This document shows, in pieces, positions 24,628 through 35,600 of a DNA stretch of 64,000 nt. Position 1 is the stretch's first letter. Every line of letters starts with the position of its first letter. The position numbers were made by a program, and so were the translations under genes. The DNA is from Aquiflexum lacus (GTDB lineage Bacteria; Bacteroidota; Bacteroidia; Cytophagales; Cyclobacteriaceae): assembly GCF_015476655.1 (NCBI RefSeq), contig NZ_JABFHF010000003.1, positions 186,001 to 250,000 of the forward strand, read 5' to 3'. The notes under the pieces were generated by a model. That model saw only the letters and a program-made list of their open reading frames with translations. It was not told the origin of the DNA and ran no database searches.

Positions 24628-26112
24628 TTAACTCCAAGTTCTATCGTGGGATCTTTTTTCATCCCATTCAGGTGTAGGAGCAAAATAGGATGAATCTGAT
24701 TTGTGGAGATGTTGTTTTACGACCTCATCATTCAATTCAATTCCCAATCCTGGAGCAGTCAATGGAACGGGTGCATAACCTTTTACGATCAATTTATCGC
24801 CACCTGTGGTTTTGACCATATCTTCCCACCAAGGTAGATCAACAGAGTGATGTTCCAATGAAAGGAAATTCTGAGTGGCTGCGGCACAATGTACATTTGC
24901 CATAAATGAAACCGGAGTTCCTGCCTGATGCATGGCCATGGCTATGCCAAACTCTTCTGCGTAATCACCAATTCTTTTTGTTTCCAATAAGCCACCTGAT
25001 GATGCCAAATCAGGATGCACAATATCTATTGCCCGGTTGTGTATCAAATCTTTGAAGTTTTCCAGCAAGAAAATATCTTCACCTGTGGTGGTAGGGGTAT
25101 CCAAAGCATCAGTAATGGTTTTATGCTGTTCAGTCCACTGCCAAGGAACCATATCTTCCAACCATGCCAAGGTGTATTTTTCAAGTACTCTACCCAATTT
25201 GATACAGTTGTTGACATCGATATGACCGTAATGGTCTGTTGAAATCGGAATTTCATAGCCAACCATTTCTCTGACCTCATGTACTATTTTCGCGAGTTCG
25301 TCCAATCCCTTTTCGGTTATTTGGACACCGGTAAATGCATGTTTTGTGTTGGCATAAGACATGTAACCACCCTGCCATTGATTGGAACCTTGTTTCATAA
25401 TTTCTGTATTATTCAAGGTCCCGGGGATATTTCTAACCTGATTAATGGAAACGTCCATTTTAAGCCAAGAATACCCTTGGGTTTCTGTCCTGTATTTGAT
25501 TTTTTCCTTTTGGTCCTGGGGATCACTTCCTGTAGGTGTATCGGCATACAATCTGATGTTGTCCCTGTAACGTCCGCCCAATAACTGCCATGCAGGCACG
25601 TTGTAAGCTTTTCCACAAAGATCCCAAAGGGCCATTTCTACAGCACAGACACCGCCTGCCTGACGTGCTTGCCCACCAAACTGCTTGATGATTTTGAAGA
25701 TTTTTTCAACATTACATGGATTTTCTCCTAAAATCCTGCTTTTCAGCATTAACGCGTACCTTGGATCTGCACCGTCCCGTACTTCCCCTAGTCCGTAAAT
25801 TCCTTGGTTGGTGTCGATTCTGATAATGGCGGTCCTGCCCAATACTGTAGTGACACAATACCTTAGGTCAGTGATTTTTAGATCAGAAGGTGCAGAAGCC
25901 CTTCTAACATTTGAGGTGGTTTCTGCCATGGTATCTTCCATAGAAAGTCCCATCAAGGCAGTTAAAGACATTCCTCCAAGTGCCGTCTTTTTAAGGAAAT
26001 CCCTTCTATTTGCTTTTGTATTGACATTGTTCATTTCTGCCAATCTTTCCGCCGCATACTGCTTTTCAATTTCTTTGGTGGTTTTGATTATATCCTTCAG
26101 CGCGTTTTTCAT
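24628..26112 (-). CDS. Mandelate racemase/muconate-lactonizing enzyme family, Tat-exported, 3
   Basis: A 494-residue enolase-superfamily protein. Residues near 36-60 hold a twin-arginine signal (NRRDFLKKTALGGMSLTALM) after an extra helical stretch, so it should be exported folded. The barrel shows LKMDV for the catalytic Lys region, STDHYGHID for the first metal Asp, WLEDMVPW and TTGEDIFLL for the Glu ligands, and MHQAGTPVSFMANVH at the C-terminal catalytic His region. It would dehydrate or racemise a sugar acid or other carboxylate. It differs clearly from the two tandem paralogues upstream and keeps RY-W-rich N-terminal capping loops. Substrate unknown. Confidence 0.9.
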   Translation of the reverse strand: MKNALKDIIKTTKEIEKQYAAERLAEMNNVNTKANRRDFLKKTALGGMSLTALMGLSMEDTMAETTSNVRRASAPSDLKITDLRYCVTTVLGRTAIIRIDTNQGIYGLGEVRDGADPRYALMLKSRILGENPCNVEKIFKIIKQFGGQARQAGGVCAVEMALWDLCGKAYNVPAWQLLGGRYRDNIRLYADTPTGSDPQDQKEKIKYRTETQGYSWLKMDVSINQVRNIPGTLNNTEIMKQGSNQWQGGYMSYANTKHAFTGVQITEKGLDELAKIVHEVREMVGYEIPISTDHYGHIDVNNCIKLGRVLEKYTLAWLEDMVPWQWTEQHKTITDALDTPTTTGEDIFLLENFKDLIHNRAIDIVHPDLASSGGLLETKRIGDYAEEFGIAMAMHQAGTPVSFMANVHCAAATQNFLSLEHHSVDLPWWEDMVKTTGGDKLIVKGYAPVPLTAPGLGIELNDEVVKQHLHKSDSSYFAPTPEWDEKRSHDRTWS

Positions 26113-26172
26113 GATATTCTAGGTTTATTGTTAATGTTTGGGTTATAGCTTGTTTGTTTTGATGATCAGGAA

Positions 26173-27105
26173 CTACCAATTCCTGTCTTTAAGGAAATTA
26201 TTCAATTCTTCTCGGCTCATAGGCAGGTCAGTTTTATTGTTGACCCAATCCAGGAAATCCTTTACAATTGTCTCACTCCATTTGCTGTCAACTTCACCGG
26301 CAGTATACTTGCCCTCTTTTAGCCTTTGGATACCAAATTGATCCCTTAGCATGATGAATTCTCCATTAATGACCAGGTCAGCCAAAAGATGGGCAGGAAT
26401 AAATATCACCCCAAATTTATTAGCAAGGACTGCATCCCCGGGAAGTACGGTAGCCCTTCCAACACGAATAGGATAATTAATGGTCGTAAGCATCATTTGC
26501 TGAATGTATGAGGGATCATGACCCTTTACCCATCCATTAAAGCCATCTATTGCAGACAATCCGGCCATATCGCGAACAGATCCATAAAAAATAACACCCC
26601 TTTTAGTTTTGGCATAAATGGCATTTCCAAGATTATCTCCTATTAAGGTGCCATCTACAATTTTACCATAACCATCTGCCACATAAATATCACCGTCTAC
26701 CAGCTTGTCTATCGGCCAAGAGTTGGTTCCTCCGGCTTGGGTACGGCCTTCTTTTTTACCAATTTCTTTTACAAGGTCATTGACATCGGTCCTTAGCGGC
26801 ATATATTGTGCAGTGAGTGCCCTGCCTGTCATTACCCGGTCATCATCGATGATAACCCAATCATTTTCATATTGGTTGTTATACCCTTTGTTTCTTAAAA
26901 ACCCCCATGATTCTTCCATAGAAAGTTTTTCCAGCCTTTTGAGTAAATCATCGGACACCTTAGGTCTTCCATCAGGAAACCGTTCACCTGTCCATTGGGA
27001 GGTTAGCATTTTTACTTGATCGGGTGTCGGAGAAATCTGTTGGGCTTTGGTGGAAAAAGCCAAGCATGTGACAAATGCAATGGCTAGTAAAATTGGTTTT
27101 CTCAT
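26173..27105 (-). CDS. Exported RraA-like aldolase family protein, 2
   Basis: A 310-residue protein. A Sec signal peptide begins at ATG 27105 (MRKPILLAIAFVTCLAFSTK); a 35-codon upstream extension is open but would hide it. The core resembles RraA/HMG-aldolase-type proteins: VDGDIYVADGYG, IGDNLGNAIYAKTKRG and GSVRDMAGLSAIDGF, with the Arg-Asp pair that binds metal and carboxylate in aldolases of this group. Cytoplasmic RraA regulates RNase E, but a signal peptide and the gene neighbourhood argue for a metal-dependent aldolase or decarboxylase acting on a keto acid in the periplasm. It lies between two exported enolase-superfamily genes. Confidence 0.85.
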   Translation of the reverse strand: MRKPILLAIAFVTCLAFSTKAQQISPTPDQVKMLTSQWTGERFPDGRPKVSDDLLKRLEKLSMEESWGFLRNKGYNNQYENDWVIIDDDRVMTGRALTAQYMPLRTDVNDLVKEIGKKEGRTQAGGTNSWPIDKLVDGDIYVADGYGKIVDGTLIGDNLGNAIYAKTKRGVIFYGSVRDMAGLSAIDGFNGWVKGHDPSYIQQMMLTTINYPIRVGRATVLPGDAVLANKFGVIFIPAHLLADLVINGEFIMLRDQFGIQRLKEGKYTAGEVDSKWSETIVKDFLDWVNNKTDLPMSREELNNFLKDRNW

Positions 27106-27274
27106 AATCTCGGGTTTTTGATATTGAAGTTTCAAATAATTTAATTGATTAATAACTGAAATCCTCTTAGCAATTATAGGATTGGTTGATTCACTGTTTT
27201 GACCAATCAAAGATTCATGCTACAGGAATCAACCAATTTACTACTTCTCGGAATTTGCAAAATACTCTTCGGTT

Positions 27275-28555
27275 CTATTCAAAGAACGGAATCCCTGGAG
27301 CAGCATATTTTTTCATACCTTCCTCATTGATTTCCACACCGATACCGGGCTTTTCTGAAACTGTAATGAAGCTGTTTTCGGTCCTTGGACCATCGTAGGT
27401 GACGATATCTTTCCACAATTGATCTTTGTCCATATAGATCTGCCATTCCATAACCTGGAAGTTTGGGACCGAAGCACAGACATGGCAACTTGCCATTGCA
27501 CCTAGGAAGGAAGCTACCATATGTGGGGAAAATGGCACGTAATATAGGTTTGAAAGATTGGCAATACGCTGGGCCTCACCTAAGCCCCCGGCTTTTTGGA
27601 TATCAGGCATGATGATATCTACAGCTCCTTCGGATAGCAATCTTGTAAATCCATAAGCCAGATAAATATTCTCTCCTGTACATATAGGTGTAGAGGTTTG
27701 TGAAGTGATGGATTTATATACTTCAGGATTGTCAGCCGGAATAGGTTCTTCCAGCCACATGAGATTTAAATCTTCATACATCCTGGCCATTTTCAATCCT
27801 GTAACTGCGTCATACCTACCATGCATATCCACGCAGATATCAATATTTGGACCTACAGCTTCTCTTACAGCAGCAATGGCATTGTACATTCGATCTATTT
27901 CAGCATTGTTTGCTGTCCAATTGAACCTGTCATATTTATTTGGATCACGACCATCATCAACATCAAATTTTACCGCATTGTATCCTCTGCTTACTGCGTC
28001 TTTGGCGGCAAAAGCATAATCTGCCGGAGTGGGATTTGTGGAAGTATATAAGGCTGTATCACAGTATACCCTGATTTTATCTCTGTATTTTCCTCCCAAC
28101 AATTGATAAACGGGAACTCCAAATACTTTGCCTGTAATATCCCATAAGGCAGTTTCTATCGCAGTAAGAACTGCAACAAAAACGCCTGATTGTGCACCTC
28201 CAAAAAAAGCACCTTTTCTGATTTGTTCTGCCAGACGGTTTGGGTTCAAGGGACTTTGACCCTTAATTTGATTTCCCAGTCTTTTCACCAAATGATAGGT
28301 GCCGTGGATGGCATCAACTGCTTCTCCACAACCCCAGACATCCTGGTTGGTATATATTTTAACATAAAGAGCACCTCTTACATATCCGCATTTTACATCT
28401 GTAATTTTCAAATCGGAGGGATTGGAAAAAGGTGATTGCCTGTCCACTGCGGCACTCAATCCCTGTCCAAATGTGCTTAGCAGGGCCCCACCTGTCAGGC
28501 CGGCGACCAAGCCTTTTTGTAAGAATGATCTTCTACTGTCTTTTTTATCTATCAT
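27275..28555 (-). CDS. Mandelate racemase/muconate-lactonizing enzyme family, Tat-exported, 2
   Basis: A 426-residue enolase-superfamily enzyme with an N-terminal twin-arginine signal (SRRSFLQKGLVAGLTGGALL). Active-site blocks are AVKFDVDDG, DICVDMHGRYD (Asp ligand), LMWLEEPIPADN and CTGENIYLAYGF (Glu ligands), and SPHMVASFLGAMASCH with the terminal catalytic His. It is a close paralogue of the next gene (28592-29878), and the pair is in tandem 36 bases apart, probably a duplication with specialised substrates. Expected reaction: syn or anti dehydration, or epimerisation, of a sugar acid in the periplasm. The 169-base gap after it is mostly AT-rich. Confidence 0.92.
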   Translation of the reverse strand: MIDKKDSRRSFLQKGLVAGLTGGALLSTFGQGLSAAVDRQSPFSNPSDLKITDVKCGYVRGALYVKIYTNQDVWGCGEAVDAIHGTYHLVKRLGNQIKGQSPLNPNRLAEQIRKGAFFGGAQSGVFVAVLTAIETALWDITGKVFGVPVYQLLGGKYRDKIRVYCDTALYTSTNPTPADYAFAAKDAVSRGYNAVKFDVDDGRDPNKYDRFNWTANNAEIDRMYNAIAAVREAVGPNIDICVDMHGRYDAVTGLKMARMYEDLNLMWLEEPIPADNPEVYKSITSQTSTPICTGENIYLAYGFTRLLSEGAVDIIMPDIQKAGGLGEAQRIANLSNLYYVPFSPHMVASFLGAMASCHVCASVPNFQVMEWQIYMDKDQLWKDIVTYDGPRTENSFITVSEKPGIGVEINEEGMKKYAAPGIPFFE

Positions 28556-28591
28556 TACTTGAGTTTTTTTGGTTTTTGAGATTTAATAAGT

Positions 28592-29878
28592 TTAAAAGAA
28601 GGGTGCGTCCTTGACTGCATATTTTCTGATCGCATCTTCGTTTGGTGTTACGCCCACACCGGGTTTGTCAGTAAGGTGAATGTATCCATCCTTAATCAAA
28701 GGTGCTTCTAGGATCAATTCATCCCATTGTTTCCATTTTGAAAACCAATGCCATTCCAAACAAAGGAAATTGGAGATGGAAGCGCAGCAGTGACATGCAG
28801 CCATAGCTCCAAAAGGAGATGCCACCATGTGCGGAGCTACTGGAACATAATAGAGGTTGGCTAAATTGGCTATTCTTTGGCCTTCACCCAATCCTCCACA
28901 TTTATGCAGGTCAGGCATGACTACATCCGCAGCTTTCTTTTCCAATATTTTTCTGAAATCATGTGCCAAATATTGGTTTTCACCAGTACAGATAGGAGTA
29001 GTGGTCTGACTGGTAATTTCCCTTAAACTGTCCAGATTTTCTGCCGGAACAGGTTCTTCGAGAAACATTAATTTAAACTGCTCCATTTCTTTCGCGATCT
29101 GAATTCCTGATGGAAGGTCATACCGACCGTGTGCATCCAAACATAAATCCATATTCATTCCTATGGCTTCCCGAACAGCAGTGATTTGTTTTACCATCCG
29201 ATCGATTTCACCATTGGAAGCTGTTCTGTTAAATTCATCTTGCTTTGAAGGATCACCGGCCCAATCAATATCAAATTTGATAGCAGTGAAACCAGCATTT
29301 TTTACATCCATTGCCCCAGCAGCCATATCTTCAGGACTTTCAGAACTGCTGGCACTATCGCAATAAAGCCTGATTTTATCTCTGAACTTTCCCCCCATAA
29401 GGCGATATACAGGCTGGTTCATGGCTTTTCCTGCCAAATCCCACAGGGCGATTTCAATTCCCGTGAGTACAGCTACATACATTCCTCCCTGTGCTCCACC
29501 AAAATGACCCCTTCGAAGAATTTGCTCTACAATCTTATTGATTTCAAGGGGATTTTGACCGATGAGAAATTGAGTCATATTGTCCCAACCCACTGTTCCT
29601 GTTGCAACACCATAGGTGCCCCTGACAGCATCCATTGCTTCACCATATCCTGTGATTCCCTGATTCGTTGTCAGTTTCACAAACATATGGGTGCCATGAC
29701 CGCTCATATAGGCTGTTTTGACACTCGTTATTTTTAGATCTGACGGATTTGAATATTTTGGTCCATTTTCAACCGCACGGATAAGACCTGAACCGAAGCT
29801 TGGGATAGCTATTGATGAGGCAAATCCAGCCATCAAACTTTTTTGAAGAAATGAGCGCCTATTTTTGTCAGTTGTCAT
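28592..29878 (-). CDS. Mandelate racemase/muconate-lactonizing enzyme family, Tat-exported, 1
   Basis: A 428-residue enolase-superfamily enzyme with a twin-arginine signal (NRRSFLQKSLMAGFASSI). Active-site blocks: AIKFDIDWAG, DLCLDAHGRYD, LMFLEEPVPAEN, ICTGENQYLAHDF, and APHMVASPFGAMAACHCC near the C-terminus. It pairs with the paralogue downstream. Its start is 24 bases after the stop of an exported RraA-like gene, so the two are co-transcribed. The pairing of an enolase-superfamily dehydratase with an RraA-type aldolase fits conversion of a sugar acid to a 2-keto-3-deoxy acid followed by cleavage, but this order is inference. Confidence 0.92.
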   Translation of the reverse strand: MTTDKNRRSFLQKSLMAGFASSIAIPSFGSGLIRAVENGPKYSNPSDLKITSVKTAYMSGHGTHMFVKLTTNQGITGYGEAMDAVRGTYGVATGTVGWDNMTQFLIGQNPLEINKIVEQILRRGHFGGAQGGMYVAVLTGIEIALWDLAGKAMNQPVYRLMGGKFRDKIRLYCDSASSSESPEDMAAGAMDVKNAGFTAIKFDIDWAGDPSKQDEFNRTASNGEIDRMVKQITAVREAIGMNMDLCLDAHGRYDLPSGIQIAKEMEQFKLMFLEEPVPAENLDSLREITSQTTTPICTGENQYLAHDFRKILEKKAADVVMPDLHKCGGLGEGQRIANLANLYYVPVAPHMVASPFGAMAACHCCASISNFLCLEWHWFSKWKQWDELILEAPLIKDGYIHLTDKPGVGVTPNEDAIRKYAVKDAPFF

Positions 29879-29902
29879 AATGGATGATTTTGATTTTGAA
29901 AT

Positions 29903-30838
29903 TTACCAGGTTCTGTTTTTCAAAATTTCCTGGATCTGTTCCCGTGGGATGGGCAGCTCATCAATATGCTCATTGAGCCAAGATGAAAAATCCCTTTCTA
30001 TATCATCTGACCATCTGGTATCGATTTGTCCTGCTGTATATACTCCTGCTCTCAATCTTTCATGGCCAAACATGTCCCGTAACCTGACAACTTCAGAAGT
30101 GACTACTACTTTTTCAACGAGATGGGCTGGAATAAATGATACGCCACCATCTCTTCCCAATACCACATCACCTGCCATGACAGTAGCCTGCCTTATTCTG
30201 GTGGGTTTGTTTATGCCTACCAACATGGTATTGAGATTACCTTGTTGGTTATGGTGGGAGGGATGATAGCTTGAATAATAGGAGGTGAATCCACCAATTT
30301 CTTTTAAACCCGTCACATCCCTAATTGCGCCGTCATAGACGATTCCATTTCCTGATTTTGTGAAAATGGCATTACCTACATTGTCTCCAATGGTGGGGCC
30401 GTCCACATGAATGCCGAATTGATCTACCACATAGACATCACCTTTAACCAAAAGGTCAACAGGCCAAGAATTCTGTCCACGTTTACCTTCTTTTTTCCCT
30501 CTTTCATCTATGGCGTTGTGGATATCAGGTCTTCCGGGCATAAACGTAGCAGTTACTGCCCTTCCAATTAGGATACTATCGGAATTGATTGTCTGCCATC
30601 CATCTGCATATTGGTAACGGTAGCCGGCATTTCTCATGACGGCCCAAGCTTCATCATGGGTGACTAGCCGCATCCTTTTAAGAAGGTCATCTGAAACCTT
30701 TGGCCTGCCGTCTTCAAATCTTTCTCCTTTCCATTCTTGGGTGAGAAAGAGCATTTCTTCTTTTGTGATTTGTTGGGCTTGTAATGATGCTTGTACAATT
30801 AGAAGTGTTAAAAGCAGGGAAGCTAAATTTTTGATCAT
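29903..30838 (-). CDS. Exported RraA-like aldolase family protein, 1
   Basis: A 311-residue protein with a Sec signal peptide (MIKNLASLLLTLLIVQASLQ, cleavage near AQQ). The RraA-type core is visible: VKGDVYVVDQFG, IGDNVGNAIFTKSGNG and GAIRDVTGLKEIGGF, with the metal-binding Arg-Asp. It is homologous to the second copy at 26173-27105 over nearly its whole length, including the N-terminal EWKGERFEDGRPKVSDDLLK segment, which is outside the classic RraA domain and so defines a longer subfamily. Two exported copies in one locus, each next to an enolase-superfamily gene, suggest parallel substrate branches. Confidence 0.87.
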   Translation of the reverse strand: MIKNLASLLLTLLIVQASLQAQQITKEEMLFLTQEWKGERFEDGRPKVSDDLLKRMRLVTHDEAWAVMRNAGYRYQYADGWQTINSDSILIGRAVTATFMPGRPDIHNAIDERGKKEGKRGQNSWPVDLLVKGDVYVVDQFGIHVDGPTIGDNVGNAIFTKSGNGIVYDGAIRDVTGLKEIGGFTSYYSSYHPSHHNQQGNLNTMLVGINKPTRIRQATVMAGDVVLGRDGGVSFIPAHLVEKVVVTSEVVRLRDMFGHERLRAGVYTAGQIDTRWSDDIERDFSSWLNEHIDELPIPREQIQEILKNRTW

Positions 30839-30876
30839 TTTTGATTTTTATTTTTGGTCTTAGTACAATTTAAATA

Positions 30877-31075
30877 AAGAGGCTGTTCTGTATTCCATAA
30901 AGTTGATTCAACGGCTAAATAAAGTGTCTTACTGACACCGACACCTCTAAGTGGCCAAGAGTTTTCGTGGAAAAGTATTGTTTTCAACACAATAGCTATT
31001 TGGCACGCTAGGTATAGCTGAAATTTAATACTTCAATTGCAATCAACTTGCAAGAGGAGTTTAGAACAGCCTCTT
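30877..31075. repeat. 13-bp inverted repeat spanning the SusD-RraA gap
   Basis: AAGAGGCTGTTCT (30877-30889) has its reverse complement AGAACAGCCTCTT at 31063-31075. The 243-base gap between susD and the RraA-like gene holds no gene; a long-stem structure or remnant insertion is possible. Confidence 0.5.
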
Positions 31076-31081
31076 GGAAAC

Positions 31082-32602
31082 TTACTTATGCCACCAAATT
31101 CTAGTTTCAAGATTATCTGGACCTTGTGCAGAAATAGCAGCCTGTACATTTTCAGAATTAACTGATATTTCTGAGTTTGGATAAGTTAATCTGTTAATGA
31201 ATACGGCTTCTCTTCCAGGGAAAGGATTAGGATCTAAACTTGGAAAACCGCTTCTCCTGAAGTTTGCAAATGATTCGGGGCCTTGCATAAATGTCGCTAT
31301 CCAATATTGTTCATTGATTTGCTGTACTGCAGTAGCCTCGATTAAAGGATTGGCATTGACGTATGCCTCAATATCTGCCGTTGGAATTTCCATTGCCGGG
31401 TCATAAGATGGCATTTGATTCATATGAGCTCTGATTCCGGCATGAAAATAGTCCTGAACTGTTCCTGTTGTAATCCAACCAAGCTGCCTTGCTTCTGCCA
31501 GTAATAATTGGCTCATGGCCGCAGTAACGATAAAATTTGGAGAGGTCAATTTCACCATCCGCCTTCTATCTACCTGACTGAAATCATAGAAGCTTGCCAA
31601 ACCCAAATTGGCAGCAACTTGCACTGCACCGGCATTGTCATTGCCCAAAGGCATTCCAATCTGAAGTTCAGGCTCATAGCTTTGTCTGGCAACCGTTTGC
31701 TCAGGTCCTGAAGAAGCACCAACATACCTCACAGCTATTGATCTTAGCCTTGGGTCATTCGTGTTTTTCATGAAGTTGACAAATGGCTCAGTCAGGTAAA
31801 AGTTTGCTGCTTCCGTAGCATTAAGTGTATTCCCAATTGGATTGACGTAGTTGGCATCATGGTTGATGATTACATTATCAATATTGCTTAAGATAACGCC
31901 TCCTGCAAAGGCTTGGGCAACTGCTTGTTGTGCAGCAGTGGGATTGGCTTTTCCTATTCTCATTCCTGCCCTGAGGAGTAGGGAATAACCAAATTTTTTC
32001 CACTTTTCAATATCTCCTGCAAACAAAACATCAGCGGTTTCTATTCTTCCTGAAGTACCTAAAGCAGTTGAAGCTTCGGTGAGTTCTTTTATGATGTCCG
32101 TATAAATTAATTCCTGAACATCATATTCAGGGAAGAAAATCTGATCACTAAATCCTGCGCCTGCCTGCCTGTAGGGAACAGAACCATAGGTGTCTGTCAA
32201 CACCATGAATGCATGCGCCTGGACTATTCTGGTCATTTGAACCAAGTTATTTCTGGTAGGGTCATCCTTAATTCTGTCCAAAACATCTTTTGTGTTTTTG
32301 ATGACATTTCGGTAATACTGTTGCCAGTTGGCTTGTGTAGATGCCCTATTGTCCTGATTGAAATTAGCGCCTGTCAATACTCCTGAGTTTGGAGAAATAA
32401 CATGCTGTACAGCACCAACCTCATAAACGAGCACACCAAAAGATGAAGGTGCGGAAGAAATTATCGCTTGATTCAACTGGAACGTTGGATCTATTACAGT
32501 TGCGGATACTGTGTTGGTATTCAGCTCATCAAAGTTTTGATCGCATGAGGTGCTATATCCAATAAATAGCACAATCCATAAATATTTAAATATCTTTTTC
32601 AT
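31082..32602 (-). CDS. SusD/RagB-like nutrient-binding outer-membrane lipoprotein
   Basis: A 506-residue lipoprotein. The signal ends in a lipobox-like GYSTSC with Cys20 as the likely acylated residue. The mature protein is helical with TPR-like repeats and matches the SusD-like 2 group (EKWKKFGYSLLLRAGMRIGK, PTFQLNQAIISSAPSS). It would cap the TonB-dependent transporter encoded just upstream, 11 bases away, and bind its ligand at the cell surface. The ligand cannot be read; neighbouring genes point to a carboxylate-type sugar derivative rather than a long polysaccharide, as no glycoside hydrolase is in the locus. Confidence 0.92.
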   Translation of the reverse strand: MKKIFKYLWIVLFIGYSTSCDQNFDELNTNTVSATVIDPTFQLNQAIISSAPSSFGVLVYEVGAVQHVISPNSGVLTGANFNQDNRASTQANWQQYYRNVIKNTKDVLDRIKDDPTRNNLVQMTRIVQAHAFMVLTDTYGSVPYRQAGAGFSDQIFFPEYDVQELIYTDIIKELTEASTALGTSGRIETADVLFAGDIEKWKKFGYSLLLRAGMRIGKANPTAAQQAVAQAFAGGVILSNIDNVIINHDANYVNPIGNTLNATEAANFYLTEPFVNFMKNTNDPRLRSIAVRYVGASSGPEQTVARQSYEPELQIGMPLGNDNAGAVQVAANLGLASFYDFSQVDRRRMVKLTSPNFIVTAAMSQLLLAEARQLGWITTGTVQDYFHAGIRAHMNQMPSYDPAMEIPTADIEAYVNANPLIEATAVQQINEQYWIATFMQGPESFANFRRSGFPSLDPNPFPGREAVFINRLTYPNSEISVNSENVQAAISAQGPDNLETRIWWHK

Positions 32603-32613
32603 GGTGTCGTTGT

Positions 32614-35600
32614 TTAAAATCTGACATTTAAATTAAAGCCCATACCTCTTGTAGTCGGTAGTCCGGTACCTTCCAAACCGACCAAGTTATCAGAAGCATA
32701 TCCAAATGATTCCGGATCAATATTATCCACCCATTTTTTCAACATGAGTACATTGTTGGCGACAAGGTTTAACCTTACTCCCGCCACAGGCCATTTCTCA
32801 GGTATAAATTTGGTAAAATCATAACCAGCAGTTACTTGACGAAGTTTCCAAAAACCTCCATTGTAAACAACCGGTTCGACAAGCCCTTGTGATCTCACTA
32901 TTTCCCAATAGGATTGAACAGGAGCTACAGCAGTATTTGGTTCACCTGCCTGGTTAACACCATCTCCAATCACTCCACCTTCACGGCCTTCCAGGGTCAT
33001 TTTATGCAGACCATGTCTTACCGCATTGAAGTTGGTACCTGAAATCAACTTGCCTCCTAATCTGAAGTCAATTAAGAAAGAGAAGCTCAATCCTTTATAA
33101 TTAAATGAATTGTTAAATCCGCCCACCCATCGTGGCAGGGCACTTCCAAATTCAACCATATCAGGAGTTCTCAGAGGAAGACCGTTAGCTCCAAATATTC
33201 TACGACCTTGATCGTCCCTTAAGAAACCAAAACCAGTTACCTGACCCATTTCCTTGCCCACAACCTGTCTTAGTTCTCCATTGAAAACGTGGTTTCCAAC
33301 TGTAATTCTTTCTCCCGGAGTATCTGAAAGGAGACTGAGGACTTGGGTTTTGTTATATGCTGCATTGAATGATGTTTCCCATGAAAAATCACCTGTCTCA
33401 ACAGGTACTACAGTCAGCAACATTTCAACCCCTCTGTTTCGGCTTTGTCCACTGTTGATAGAGGTATTGATAAATCCGGAGGCATCAGAAATCTGTGCGC
33501 TTACAATCTGATCAGTTGTGATTTTATTGTATGCAGCCAAATCCACGAGTACTTTACCCTGAAACATTCTCATTTCCAAACCTACTTCTGATTCGGCTAC
33601 CCTCATAGGTCTCAGGTTTGGGTTTGGCAATGTGCTGCCTATTGGACTTCCGACCGGCTGACCGCGAAACAAATTGGCATTGATTCCATAAAACAGCACA
33701 TTGGAGTAAGGGGCTACATCAGCATCACTGCCCACTTCGGCATAGGCCAACCTAAGCTTTCCGAAATTGAACCAGTCCGAAGTACCTGTATTTTCTGAGA
33801 ATACCCAACTCGTGGAAACTGAGGGGTAAACAATGCTTCTGTTTTCTTCAGAAAGCGTGGAAAACCAATCATTCCTGACAGTACCATTGATGTAGATGGT
33901 TTTTTTATAGGAAAATTCTGCAAAAGCAAAAAGAGAATTTACAGCTCTTTCCACCCTGTCAAAGATCGGGTCTTTTGCCCTACCGTTTTGGACTGTATAC
34001 AAATCTCGGATTACAAAATCCGTCACCTGTACGCTGTTGAGCTCTGAATTTCTTTTCATGTGGTTTCCACCGACATTGGCATTGAAAGCATAGTCACCAA
34101 ATTCTTTGGTAGCAGACAAAATAAAGTCAGCATTAACTTCCCGGAATCTTCTTGCTTCCTGTGTGTAAACCCCGTTGACAAAGCCTGCAGGGGCAGCGGC
34201 TCTTGAAGCTTGACCGGTTGGGAAATTGTTGAATTCCTGATCTCTTGACCAATAATCCTGGCCAACCCGGCCCTGTATATACAACCAATCTGTGAAATGA
34301 TAAACAGCAGCAACATTACCAAAAATCCTATCCCTTTTGATATTGTTGAATTGTTCCGAAAGGGTAAAATAGGGGTTTGTTCTGTTTCTGAACCTTGAAT
34401 ACACCGCTTCGTTTCCATTTGCATCAAATTTGTTCTCGTCAAGAACATTGAGCGGCATGGAATTGGCCATGTTATATAGTGATGTAGGAATGCTATTATC
34501 CTGATTTGCCACATTGGGAGGATTTGTGTTTCTTTCAACGGAATAATTGATATTACCTCTAAAACTTAATTTTTTACTGAACTCATGGGTAAATCCAAAA
34601 TTGAATGTTTTTCTGTTAAATGAATTGTTGGGTACAATACCCTTGCTGGTCAAATCCGAGAAAGAAAAGTTCATTCCCCCTTTATCAGAATTAGTTGCCA
34701 AACTGATGGAATTGGTTGTATTCTGTCCATTTCTGAAGAAATCATTGATGCGACCTCTAACAGGAACATAAGGGACAACAACCCCATCAAACAATGTTTG
34801 GGTCATACCTGGAGCAAATCTTTCTCCAAATGACCATTGACCTGATGTTGGGTTTGAGGATGTCGGTCTTACACCTTGTTCACCCTGTCCGTATTCATAT
34901 TGGTAGTCTGTAAAATCAAGAGGTCTTTCATTCGTATAATTAAGGTTATAAGTGATACCAATACCCTTTGAATCACCTTTTGATTTGGTGTTGATCATGA
35001 TAACCCCATCTTTAGCCCTGGATCCATAAAGTGCCGAAGCAGCAGCCCCTTTTAGGACTGTCATACTTTCTATATCATCAGGGTTGATACTGCTCAATCC
35101 ATCACCACCATCAGAAGTGATACCACCTCCTCTAGTTCCGAATGAATTATCCGATGCAGCATTACCCGGCTTCGTACCAAAATTGGTGTTGTCAATAGGA
35201 ATACCGTTAACAACAATTAAGGGATTGTTTTGGCCGGATATAGAGGACTGACCCCGGATTCTCACTTTAGAAGTACCTCCGGGACCTGTGCCCAAAGATG
35301 AAATATTCACACCGGCAATTTTGCCCTGAAGTGCATTCATGAAATTTGGGGTCCTGTTCACGGTTACTTCGTCAGTGGCAACATTTGTAGCCGCATATCC
35401 TATACTCCTGGAAGTCTTTTGGATACCCAAGGCTGCAATAACTACCTCTTCCAAAGCACGTGCTTCCTGGTCTAAAGTCACGTTGATTACAGATTGGTTT
35501 CCGACTGTAACTCTTTTGGTTGTAAATCCGATATAAGAAAAAACTAATGTGGAACCTTCAGGAACAGAAATAGAGTAATTTCCATCAATGTCGGTCACAG

